A stretch of 5,229 nt of DNA, from positions 1-5,229 of the forward strand of contig DVGP01000138.1 in NCBI GenBank assembly GCA_018712665.1, written 5' to 3'. This DNA comes from Candidatus Pelethomonas intestinigallinarum. Its GTDB lineage: Bacteria; Bacillota; Clostridia; Oscillospirales; Oscillospiraceae. A program made the position numbers and the translations under genes. Position 1 is the first letter of the stretch. Every line of letters starts with the position of its first letter. Of the stretch, positions 1 through 4,958 are shown piece after piece. The notes below the pieces were generated by a model. The model did not search any database, was not told where the DNA came from, and saw only the letters and a list, made by a program, of their open reading frames with translations.

Positions 1-81
1 GTCAATTATAATGCCAAACTGCTTAAACACCCAACAGCCAAACCGCCCCGCACACCTCGCCATATATTTTCAGTTGATTCA

Positions 82-110
82 AAAATACGGCATTTATCTA
101 CCTATGTCAA
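82..110 (-). promoter_or_regulatory. Possible leftward sigma-A promoter leading out of the window
   Basis: On the minus strand a perfect -35 TTGACA (105-110) is followed, after a 17-nt spacer, by TATTTT (82-87), a 4/6 match to the -10 consensus. It lies just downstream of the tRNA operon terminator and points towards the left edge, so it may drive a gene outside the window. A second TATAAT-like hexamer lies at 5-10 on the minus strand with only a weak -35. I see no convincing gene in 1-135. Confidence 0.4.
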
Positions 111-135
111 GATGGGAAATTGTTACGGTAATGTC

Positions 136-174
136 AAAAAAAGAAAGTCCCTGTGACCTCTCGATCACAGGGGC
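136..174 (-). terminator. Intrinsic terminator of the tRNA operon
   Basis: Inverted repeat 147-156 / 165-174 forms a 10-bp stem (one G-T pair) with an 8-nt loop. On the minus strand it is followed by a T-rich run (136-146, eleven bases, ten of them T). It begins 12 nt beyond the 3' end of tRNA-Cys, as expected for the end of the leftward tRNA transcript. Confidence 0.88.
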
Positions 175-185
175 TTACCTTTTTA

Positions 186-260
186 TGGAGGCGACACCCG
201 GATTTGAACCGGGGAGTGAGGGTTTTGCAGACCCTTGCCTTACCACTTGGCTATGTCGCC
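186..260 (-). tRNA. tRNA-Cys(GCA)
   Basis: The minus strand folds into a complete 75-nt cloverleaf. It has a 7-bp acceptor stem (GGCGACA/TGTCGCC), a 3-bp D stem, a 5-bp anticodon stem AGGGT/ACCCT and a 7-nt loop with T33 and anticodon GCA. The T arm is CCCGG-TTCAAAT-CCGGG. The discriminator base is T, the cysteine identity base, and the CCA end is encoded. It is the last gene of the tRNA operon, directly upstream of the terminator. Confidence 0.97.
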
Positions 261-276
261 AGGTACAAATAAAAAA

Positions 277-305
277 TGGAGCGGGCGACGGGGCTCGAAC
301 CCGCT
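277..305 (-). pseudogene. Orphan 3' end of tRNA-Gly (T arm, 3' acceptor strand and CCA only)
   Basis: These 29 nt are identical to the last 29 nt of the intact tRNA-Gly at 450-525: base 48, T arm GCGGG-TTCGAGC-CCCGT, acceptor strand CGCCCGC, discriminator T and CCA. Bases beyond 305 do not resemble a tRNA. I searched by eye up to 440 and found no matching 5' acceptor strand (GCGGGCG), so no cloverleaf can form. It is therefore a fragment. A displaced tRNA 3' end left by site-specific integration into tRNA-Gly is the best explanation; a decayed tandem copy is the alternative. Confidence 0.8.
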
Positions 306-440
306 TCCGGCATCCCACGAATGGCAGGCCATTCGCAGGAGCCCTGCCGAACCTCTCATCTCACGCGCCTTCGGCGCCGGTGGAGGCAGCGGGTCCTCTC
401 TCTCGTCGGAAAATCCTTCTCCTGCACGGGAAAACCGGTT
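306..440 (-). other. 135-bp hairpin-rich insert inside the tRNA operon
   Basis: The insert contains a 7-bp perfect hairpin (318-324/329-335, 4-nt loop), an adjoining 5-bp hairpin (335-339/343-347) and a GC hairpin (365-369/373-377, loop TTC). An alternative outer pairing, 305-312 with 345-351 with one bulged base, would enclose the first hairpin. It must be co-transcribed with the tRNAs because no terminator or promoter interrupts it. The longest GTG-started frame is only about 23 codons and arginine-rich, with no visible ribosome binding site, so I do not call a gene. It may be a small structured RNA or merely element debris. Confidence 0.45.
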
Positions 441-449
441 AATAAAAAA

Positions 450-525
450 TGGAGCGGGCGACGGGGCTCGAACCCGCTACCTCCACCTTGGCAAGGTGGC
501 GCTCTACCAGATGAGCTACGCCCGC
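450..525 (-). tRNA. tRNA-Gly(GCC)
   Basis: A complete 76-nt cloverleaf on the minus strand: acceptor GCGGGCG/CGCCCGC, D arm GCTCATCTGGTAGAGC, anticodon stem CCACC/GGTGG around TTGCCAA giving anticodon GCC, T arm GCGGG-TTCGAGC-CCCGT, discriminator T and encoded CCA. It is the fourth tRNA of the operon, 3 nt from tRNA-Phe. Its 3' 29 nt are duplicated downstream at 277-305. Confidence 0.97.
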
Positions 526-528
526 AAA

Positions 529-604
<76 letters not shown>

Positions 605-609
605 ATATG

Positions 610-625
610 GGGCACTTGCGTGCCC
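610..625 (-). other. Spacer hairpin between tRNA-Asp and tRNA-Phe
   Basis: A perfect 6-bp stem GGGCAC/GTGCCC with a 4-nt loop fills much of the 31-nt spacer. No T-run follows on the minus strand, so it is not a terminator. A role as a processing structure in the tRNA precursor is plausible but inferred. Confidence 0.45.
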
Positions 626-635
626 GCATGGAAAA

Positions 636-712
636 TGGCGACCCAGAACGGGCTCGAACCGTCGACCTCCAGCGTGACAGGCTGGCGTTCTAACCAACTG
701 AACTACTGGGCC
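636..712 (-). tRNA. tRNA-Asp(GTC)
   Basis: A complete 77-nt cloverleaf: acceptor GGCCCAG/CTGGGTC with one G-T pair, D arm GTTCAGTTGGTTAGAAC, anticodon stem CCAGC/GCTGG around CTGTCAC giving anticodon GTC, T arm GACGG-TTCGAGC-CCGTT, the aspartate discriminator G, and encoded CCA. It is the second tRNA of the operon. Confidence 0.97.
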
Positions 713-758
713 ATGTTCCCTGTTCGGCCGGGTCCTAACCTAAGATCCTTAAGCGGAG

Positions 759-835
759 TGGTGGGAACAACTGGACTCGAACCAGTGACCCCCTGCTTGT
801 AAGGCAGGTGCTCTAACCAGCTGAGCTATGCTCCC
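759..835 (-). tRNA. tRNA-Val(TAC)
   Basis: A complete 77-nt cloverleaf: acceptor GGGAGCA/TGTTCCC with one G-T pair, D arm GCTCAGCTGGTTAGAGC, anticodon stem CCTGC/GCAGG around CTTACAA giving anticodon TAC, T arm ACTGG-TTCGAGT-CCAGT, discriminator A and encoded CCA. It is the first tRNA of the operon, with its 5' end about 23 nt after the predicted transcription start. Confidence 0.97.
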
Positions 836-865
836 GAAGGACCGCAGCGCCGAACGGCAAGGGTT

Positions 866-894
866 ATTATACTAAAACCTACCCCCGCTGTCAA
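866..894 (-). promoter_or_regulatory. Consensus sigma-A promoter of the tRNA operon
   Basis: On the minus strand TTGACA (889-894) and TATAAT (866-871) are both perfect and 17 nt apart; transcription should start near 858-859. Upstream, 895-935 is A/T-rich with a tandem 8-bp repeat (900-907 and 908-915, ATTTTCAG on the plus strand). This resembles an UP element and fits a strongly expressed stable-RNA unit. Confidence 0.92.
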
Positions 895-965
895 TAAGAA
901 TTTTCAGATTTTCAGGAAAAATTTTATAGTGCCCTGCCAGGCGTCTCTCCCCGCCCAACTCCGCC

Positions 966-994
966 TTGACAGCCCGGGGCGGGGCCTCTATAAT
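966..994 (+). promoter_or_regulatory. Consensus sigma-A promoter of the CLC transporter gene
   Basis: TTGACA (966-971) and TATAAT (989-994) are both perfect with a 17-nt GC-rich spacer. Transcription should start near 1000-1002, leaving a leader of about 40 nt. It diverges from the tRNA promoter, with 71 bp between the two -35 boxes. Confidence 0.92.
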
Positions 995-1011
995 TTGTGC
1001 GGATCATACTG

Positions 1012-1027
1012 GCCGGGTCCGCCCGGC
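1012..1027 (+). promoter_or_regulatory. Leader hairpin abutting the ribosome binding site of the CLC gene
   Basis: Perfect 6-bp G/C stem GCCGGG/CCCGGC with loop TCCG. The last stem base is immediately before the GGAGGGAG ribosome binding site (1028-1035). It may position or tune translation initiation; no ligand-binding riboswitch consensus is seen. Function inferred. Confidence 0.5.
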
Positions 1028-1035
1028 GGAGGGAG
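1028..1035 (+). promoter_or_regulatory. Ribosome binding site fixing the CLC start codon
   Basis: GGAGGGAG ends 6 nt before the ATG at 1042. This selects that start over an in-frame GTG at 997, which lies only 3 nt past the -10 box and could not be within a normal transcript with its own binding site. Confidence 0.85.
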
Positions 1036-1041
1036 AGAACT

Positions 1042-2301
1042 ATGAAGCGATCCTGGTACGAACAGCTCCTGGACGGTGAGCTGGCCGTGATGGCCCTGCT
1101 GCGCTGGCTGGTAGTGGGTGGACTGACCGGCCTTGTATGCGGTCTGGCGGGCGGCGCCTTTTCCTATGTTCTCGCCTGGGTCACCCAGACGCGGGAGGCA
1201 TACCCCTGGCTGCTGTTCTTCATGCCTATAGCGGGGCTGCTCATCGTGTGGAGCTACCAGACTCTGGACATGGCCAACGACAGCGGCACCAACCAGATCA
1301 TCGCCAGCGTCCGCAGCGGGGAGAAGCCCCGGCTGCGGCTGGCCCTGCTGATCTTTTTCGGCGCGGCCCTGACCCACCTCACCGGGGGCAGCGCCGGCCG
1401 GGAGGGGGCGGCCCTTCAAATCGGCGGTTCCCTGGCGGCCACGCTGGGCAAGCGGCTGCGGCTGGACGAGCGGAACATGAACCTCATCGTCCTGTGCGGC
1501 ATGAGCGCCCTGTTCACCGCCCTGTTCGGCACCCCGGTGGCCGCTACCGTGTTCAGCATGGAAGTGGTCAGCGTGGGTATCCTCCACTACTCCGCCCTGT
1601 TCCCCGGCCTCTTCGCCAGCCTGGTATCCCTGGGGGTCACCCGGCTCATGGGCCTGGAAGCGGAGGGCTGGGCCCTGCTGGGGACGCCGGAGCTGACCCC
1701 CCTGTCCGCTCTCCAGGTGGGGGGGCTGGGGATCGGGTGCGCCCTGGTGGCCATTCTGTTCTGCACCGCCATGCACACCACCGTCAAGCGCTATCAGTCC
1801 ATGTTCCCCAACCCCTACGTGCGCATCCTGGTGGGGGCGGCGCTGGTCATCGCCCTCACCTGCGTGGAGGGCAGCGGGACCTACAACGGCGCGGGCAGTG
1901 CGTTCATCTCCGCTGCCCTGGCCGGAGAGCAGGCGGTCCCCTGGGCCTTCCTCCTCAAGATCGCCTTCACCGCCCTGACCCTGGGGGCCGGGTTCCGGGG
2001 CGGCGAGATCGTCCCCACCTTCTTCATCGGCGCCGCCTTCGGCTCCGCCGTCGCCCCTCTGCTGGGGCTGGACCCCGCCTTTGGGGCGGCCATCGGCCTC
2101 ATCGCCCTGTTCTGCGGGGTGGTCAACTGCCCCCTGGCCAGCATCCTGCTGAGCGTGGAGCTCTTCGGCGGGGGGACGGTGTTCTTTGCCCTGGCCTGCG
2201 CCCTGAGCTATCTCCTCAGCGGCCGGTTCTCCCTCTACAGCAGCCAGAAGATCGTCTACTCCAAGCTGGAGCCCCGGTACATCGACGCCAGCGCCAGGTG
2301 A
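1042..2301 (+). CDS. CLC-family anion transporter, probable CLC-F (fluoride/H+ antiporter) type
   Basis: A 419-residue polytopic inner-membrane protein. It has the CLC signature GGSAGREGAALQIGG (115-129) with the gating glutamate E121, the helix-H segment GTPVAATVFSMEVV (163-176), and GAGFRGGEIVPTFFIGAAFG (315-334). The THL.GGSAGREG form of the first motif, the GGE.(T)P form of the second, and the 201-residue spacing between E121 and E322 fit the CLC-F branch. As I recall, the characterised Enterococcus member uses E118, E318, T320 and Y396. Here E322 and probably Y399 are kept, but the Thr position is V324. At the site of the inner proton glutamate of E. coli ClcA (E203) there is a Val, as expected for this branch. 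Family membership is sure. Fluoride specificity is inferred: a chloride transporter or channel is possible, and no fluoride riboswitch is seen. It is monocistronic, with its own promoter and terminator. ATG chosen by the adjacent ribosome binding site. Confidence 0.93.
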   Translation: MKRSWYEQLLDGELAVMALLRWLVVGGLTGLVCGLAGGAFSYVLAWVTQTREAYPWLLFFMPIAGLLIVWSYQTLDMANDSGTNQIIASVRSGEKPRLRLALLIFFGAALTHLTGGSAGREGAALQIGGSLAATLGKRLRLDERNMNLIVLCGMSALFTALFGTPVAATVFSMEVVSVGILHYSALFPGLFASLVSLGVTRLMGLEAEGWALLGTPELTPLSALQVGGLGIGCALVAILFCTAMHTTVKRYQSMFPNPYVRILVGAALVIALTCVEGSGTYNGAGSAFISAALAGEQAVPWAFLLKIAFTALTLGAGFRGGEIVPTFFIGAAFGSAVAPLLGLDPAFGAAIGLIALFCGVVNCPLASILLSVELFGGGTVFFALACALSYLLSGRFSLYSSQKIVYSKLEPRYIDASAR

Positions 2302-2325
2302 CATATTCAGACAACACAGGACACG

Positions 2326-2359
2326 AAAAGCCGGGGGCGAACATCGCCCCCGGCTTTTT
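2326..2359. terminator. Intrinsic terminator between convergent genes (CLC gene and DUF2156-GNAT gene)
   Basis: A perfect 15-bp stem (2326-2340 / 2344-2358, 3-nt loop) with a G/C-rich core and five Ts (2355-2359) on the plus strand, 24 nt after the CLC stop. On the minus strand it gives four Ts after the stem, 10 nt beyond the stop of the opposite gene. It probably serves both directions, more efficiently for the plus strand. Confidence 0.92.
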
Positions 2360-2368
2360 GTGTCTCAC

Positions 2369-3772
2369 TCAGAGCTTCTTCTCAAAGTAGTAAAAGGTCT
2401 CATCCTCCCCGGACGCCCTCATGCAGGCGGAGAGCATCTTCCGGGACGCCTCATTCTCCTTGTAGCACTTGGCCACCAGCCGGTACAGGCCCAGCTCGTA
2501 GAGGCTCCACTCCGCCGCCCGGCGGAAGGCCTCGGCCCCGTAGCCCTGCCCGGCAAATTCCGGCAGGATGCGGCAGCCCAGCTCTGCGCCGCCTCGGTAG
2601 TCGAACCGGTAGAGCACCGCCTCCCCGATGAATTTCCCCTCCAGGCGGATGGCGAAGTTCACCGCCTGGCGGTGGTCAAAGTCGTGGCGGGCCACGTCCA
2701 GGAAGTAATTCTCTGTCAGCTCACCCTTCAGGTCCCGGCGGTAGTCGTAGCCCCACCAGCGGTTGCGCTCGTCGTCCAGGCACAGGCGGTTGTATTCCGC
2801 CCTGTCCTCCTCTGTGAGGGCGTTCAGGGTCAGGCGCTCCGACCGCAGCGCTGGGATCTTGTCCAGCAGAGACAGCTCATTCCGGGTCCGCAGGCGGATC
2901 TTGGCCCCCATGTCCGCGGGCAGGTACTGGAGCTTGCTGGTCCGCAGGCCCCGGTCCCCGGCGTCGTCCTCCCGGTTGATCCACCGCAGCCCCTGGGCGA
3001 AGCAGGCGGCGAAGGACTGGACCATGGTGGGGTAGACCCCCTCGTACTGGGGCAGGCCCTTCTCAATGTGGCAGATCAAGGTGTCGCCGCAGACCTCGCC
3101 CAGGGCGATGGCCAGGAACTTCCCCTCCAGCTCGATGGCACCGGCCTTCACCCAGGGCTTCCCCACCTGGCGCATGAGCTTCCGGGCGGCGCACAGCTCC
3201 TTCTTGGCCAGGGCGTTGTCCTTGTTGAAGATCTGGTGGAACTCCTCCCAGAAGGCTTCCACCGCCTCCGCGTCCTCCGGGGTGAGGGGACGGAAGCGGG
3301 CGTCGGGATAGAGCTTGCGGAACTTGTTGATATGGTTGCGCTGGCCGGAGTACCGCCGGCCGGCAAAGGTGATGAAGTCCTCCGCCCGGTAGAGGTAGTC
3401 CTGCCACAGCCGGTCGTTGTCCACGGTGGTGTAGGGGTAGCGCTCCATCAGGTGCTCCCGCTCCTCCGCGGGCACCACGCCGAAGGCGGGAGCGATCCCC
3501 TTCTCCAGGCACCAGCGGTCGATCTCGTCCAGGGCGGCGTCGACGTCCCCCTCCCCCGGCAGGGGTACCGGGTAGTCGAAGAGGTAGCCGGAGTGTTCGG
3601 TGTGGTTGAGGACCACCAGGCAGCCGTTGGTCTCGGCGAACACAGGATGCCTGTGGGACCGCCACATGAGCTTGACCCCCACGGAGTACTCGCACAGCCG
3701 GTAGGTGCAGCCGCTGTAATACTTGCGCAGCCGTGCCGCGCTTTTTACTTGGACAGGTTTAAAATCCAACAT
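2369..3772 (-). CDS. DUF2156 (LPG_synthase_C-like) domain fused to a GNAT acetyltransferase domain
   Basis: A 467-residue soluble protein with two parts. Residues 1-295 match the DUF2156/LPG_synthase_C family: N-terminus MLDFKPV, RNHINKFRKLYP (145-156), HIEK (235-238) and WINREDDAGDRGLRTSKLQY (264-283). The family includes the catalytic domain of MprF, which moves an amino acid from tRNA to phosphatidylglycerol, but stand-alone members mostly have unproven substrates. There is no MprF-like membrane domain. Residues 306-467 are a GNAT domain of the RimJ/RimL (Acetyltransf_3) kind, with LRSERLTLNALTEED (309-323), the acetyl-CoA loop GQGYGAEAFRRA (408-419) and NEASRKML (440-447). DUF2156 itself is thought to have a doubled GNAT-like fold, so the fusion adds a third such unit. 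Start: an in-frame TAA lies ten codons upstream with no other start between, and family members begin in the same way. The ribosome binding site is poor (GAGAAG about 16 nt upstream). No clear promoter is seen, so read-through from the upstream mscS-like gene is possible. Substrate unknown. Confidence 0.87.
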   Translation of the reverse strand: MLDFKPVQVKSAARLRKYYSGCTYRLCEYSVGVKLMWRSHRHPVFAETNGCLVVLNHTEHSGYLFDYPVPLPGEGDVDAALDEIDRWCLEKGIAPAFGVVPAEEREHLMERYPYTTVDNDRLWQDYLYRAEDFITFAGRRYSGQRNHINKFRKLYPDARFRPLTPEDAEAVEAFWEEFHQIFNKDNALAKKELCAARKLMRQVGKPWVKAGAIELEGKFLAIALGEVCGDTLICHIEKGLPQYEGVYPTMVQSFAACFAQGLRWINREDDAGDRGLRTSKLQYLPADMGAKIRLRTRNELSLLDKIPALRSERLTLNALTEEDRAEYNRLCLDDERNRWWGYDYRRDLKGELTENYFLDVARHDFDHRQAVNFAIRLEGKFIGEAVLYRFDYRGGAELGCRILPEFAGQGYGAEAFRRAAEWSLYELGLYRLVAKCYKENEASRKMLSACMRASGEDETFYYFEKKL

Positions 3773-3807
3773 ACAGGTATCGCGTTCACTTCTCTTTCGT
3801 TAAAATT

Positions 3808-3831
3808 CAAAAAAGTGCAAGCACTTTTTTG
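3808..3831 (-). terminator. Probable intrinsic terminator downstream of the mscS-like gene
   Basis: A perfect 11-bp inverted repeat (3808-3818 / 3821-3831; two bases between, so realistically a 10-bp stem with a 4-nt loop). It has six T-A pairs at the base and is followed on the minus strand by AATTTT. The G/C core is only GTGC, so efficiency may be modest. It lies 36 nt before the start codon of the downstream gene, so partial read-through could supply that gene. Confidence 0.6.
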
Positions 3832-3842
3832 AGAAAGGTCCA

Positions 3843-3958
3843 CGGCCCAGCGCCGCGCCTCGGCTACGCCTCGACGCTATGGGCCGCAAAGTGTTTTCCG
3901 ACGTACACGCCGCCGGAAAAACGATCTCACTTGTTTTCGCCGTCTGCGGACGGCGAAA
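3843..3958 (-). repeat. Run of three inverted repeats behind and inside the end of the mscS-like gene
   Basis: Read on the minus strand, a perfect 10-bp hairpin (3935-3944 / 3949-3958, 4-nt loop) lies within the last codons of the channel gene. Then comes a 7-bp hairpin (3894-3900 / 3914-3920) and then a 7-bp stem (3843-3849 / 3880-3886) enclosing a short imperfect direct repeat (CGCCTCG at 3854-3860 and 3868-3874). The terminator hairpin at 3808-3831 follows. Four dyads in about 150 bp suggest either a long structured 3' UTR or one copy of an interspersed palindromic element. No terminal direct repeats were seen. Confidence 0.55.
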
Positions 3959-4808
3959 CTCTGCGAGGCTTTTCCGCCAACGCCGTGTCCACAATGTGGA
4001 CATTCAGGTGGTTGTAGGTCATGGTCAGGCCGTCCTCGGCAAAGCAGCGGCGAATCTCCTCCAGGGAGCTGTTGTAGGCGTCCCAGTAGTTCTCCGTCTT
4101 TGCCCAGAACCGGACGCGGTATGTGATGGCGCTCTCCCCATAGGCGGAGAGCACCACCTGGGGCGCGGGGTCCGGCAGCACCCCCGCCGTCCGCTCCACC
4201 GCCCGCAGGCAGGCGGCCCGCACCGCCTCGGTGCCGTCGTCGTAGGAGGCGGAAACGCCGTGGTCCACCCGGCGGATTCCCCGGGTGGTGTAGTTGATGA
4301 TCTTGCCGTCCACCAGCTTGCTGTTGGGCAGCATGACCCGCAGGCCGTCATAGGTGTCCAGCTTGGTGTGGGTCAGGCTGATCTCCGACACCGTCCCCTC
4401 GCCGTCGTCGGTGGCCACATAGTCTCCCAGGGTAAAGGGCCGTGAGAAGAGGATCACCAGCCCGCCGGCCACATTGCTCAGCACATCCTGCGCCGCCAGG
4501 GAAATCGCCAGGCCGAACACGCTGAACAGGGCGATGAGGGACGTCACCGGGATGCCCAGGCTGTCGGCCACGATCAGCACCGTCAACACATACAGCACTG
4601 CCCGCACGGCCCCCAAAATATACTTCCTGACCCGCTCCTCCAGGTCTCCCCGGGCCAGCAGCCGCTTGGCCAGGGAGCTCACCAGCCGTGTCACCAGCAG
4701 GCACACCGCCAGCAGGATCAGGGTGTACAGCACCCTCCCCAGCGTCAGAGACCCTAAGCTCAGCTTCAGGGCCTCCTCCAGCTGAGAGGTATCCACAGAA
4801 GTCTCCAT
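3927..4808 (-). CDS. Small-conductance mechanosensitive channel, MscS family
   Basis: A 293-residue membrane channel that opens under membrane tension to release solutes during hypo-osmotic shock. Predicted helices: TM1 about 24-44, TM2 about 64-83, and pore-lining TM3 about 90-122 containing GLAISLAAQDVLSNVAGG (99-116). RPFTLGDYV (123-131) leads into the beta domain, with PNSKLVDGKIINYT (161-174), and an alpha/beta C-terminal domain ends near 272 in a YNHLNVHIV segment. Length and order match the minimal E. coli MscS type (about 286 residues). Start supported by AAAGGAG nine nt upstream and an approximately -10/-35 pair at 4861-4889. The last 18 residues or so (ALAEKPRRVSPSADGENK) lie beyond the family fold and are encoded in part by a palindrome, so the original stop may have been displaced. 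Probably its own transcription unit, possibly reading through to the DUF2156-GNAT gene 154 bp downstream. The ion preference cannot be read from the sequence. Confidence 0.94.
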   Translation of the reverse strand: METSVDTSQLEEALKLSLGSLTLGRVLYTLILLAVCLLVTRLVSSLAKRLLARGDLEERVRKYILGAVRAVLYVLTVLIVADSLGIPVTSLIALFSVFGLAISLAAQDVLSNVAGGLVILFSRPFTLGDYVATDDGEGTVSEISLTHTKLDTYDGLRVMLPNSKLVDGKIINYTTRGIRRVDHGVSASYDDGTEAVRAACLRAVERTAGVLPDPAPQVVLSAYGESAITYRVRFWAKTENYWDAYNSSLEEIRRCFAEDGLTMTYNHLNVHIVDTALAEKPRRVSPSADGENK

Positions 4809-4817
4809 CCTTACGCG

Positions 4818-4824
4818 CTCCTTT
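4818..4824 (-). promoter_or_regulatory. Ribosome binding site of the mscS-like gene
   Basis: AAAGGAG on the minus strand lies nine nt before the ATG at 4808. It is the best Shine-Dalgarno match in the upstream region and fixes that start codon. Confidence 0.85.
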
Positions 4825-4828
4825 CCGC

Positions 4829-4847
4829 CGCGCCGGGGAGGGGCGCG
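4829..4847 (-). promoter_or_regulatory. Leader hairpin upstream of the mscS-like ribosome binding site
   Basis: Perfect 6-bp G/C stem CGCGCC/GGCGCG with a 7-nt C-rich loop (CCTCCCC on the minus strand), ending 4 nt before the Shine-Dalgarno sequence. Its placement resembles the leader hairpin of the CLC gene at 1012-1027. A role in tuning translation is inferred. Confidence 0.45.
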
Positions 4848-4860
4848 CTTCTAAAATTGT

Positions 4861-4889
4861 ATTTTATCATATCTTTTGGCGCTTGAGAA
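4861..4889 (-). promoter_or_regulatory. Probable sigma-A promoter of the mscS-like gene
   Basis: On the minus strand TTCTCA (4884-4889, 4/6) and TAAAAT (4861-4866, 5/6) are separated by 17 nt. Upstream, 4890-4911 is A-rich on this strand (two A-tracts), which could act as an UP element. The leader would be about 45 nt. Confidence 0.65.
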
Positions 4890-4923
4890 GGTCCGTTTTT
4901 CTATTTTTTTGCCAGCCGGCGCG

Positions 4924-4958
4924 AAAAGGCGGCGGACGCCCGAGAAACGTCCGCCGCC
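4924..4958 (-). terminator. Probable intrinsic terminator of the LysR-like gene
   Basis: A perfect 11-bp G/C-rich stem (4928-4938 / 4948-4958) with a 9-nt loop, followed on the minus strand by only four Ts (4924-4927). Strong stem, short T-run. It separates the right-end gene from the mscS-like promoter. Confidence 0.65.

Larger units (their letters stand above)
268..478. repeat. 38-bp perfect direct repeat pair (268-305 and 441-478), att-site-like
   Basis: The two 38-bp copies are 173 bp apart. Each covers 9 AT-rich bases beyond the tRNA 3' end plus the whole T arm/acceptor/CCA part of tRNA-Gly. The copy at 441-478 belongs to the intact gene and that at 268-305 is the orphan fragment. A shared block running from inside a tRNA to just beyond its 3' end is typical of tyrosine-recombinase att sites, and the order (intact tRNA, insert, displaced 3' end) is the expected one. 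No integrase lies between them. The att interpretation is inference; the repeat itself is directly visible. Confidence 0.75.

Noticed and set aside
277..440. A complete unusual tRNA (selenocysteine type, long variable arm) or tmRNA in the insert
   Set aside because: The T arm and CCA end are present, but no 5' acceptor strand complementary to CGCCCGC, no D arm and no plausible anticodon stem exist. No tmRNA 5' end or tag frame is seen.
850..1041. Fluoride riboswitch upstream of the CLC-F-like gene
   Set aside because: I looked for the crcB-motif hallmarks (GGNGATGG-type start and pseudoknot partner) and found none. The transcribed leader of about 40 nt is also too short.
988..2304. 438-codon open frame on the minus strand opposite the CLC gene
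   Set aside because: It is an antisense shadow in GC-rich DNA: low-complexity Gly/Gln/Glu-rich protein, no family resemblance, and it overlaps a clear CLC gene.
2360..3832. 490-codon open frame on the plus strand opposite the DUF2156-GNAT gene
   Set aside because: Although longer than the real gene, it is Val/Leu/Pro/Gly-rich with no motifs. The opposite frame carries two recognisable domains. It also starts right after the CLC terminator without a ribosome binding site.
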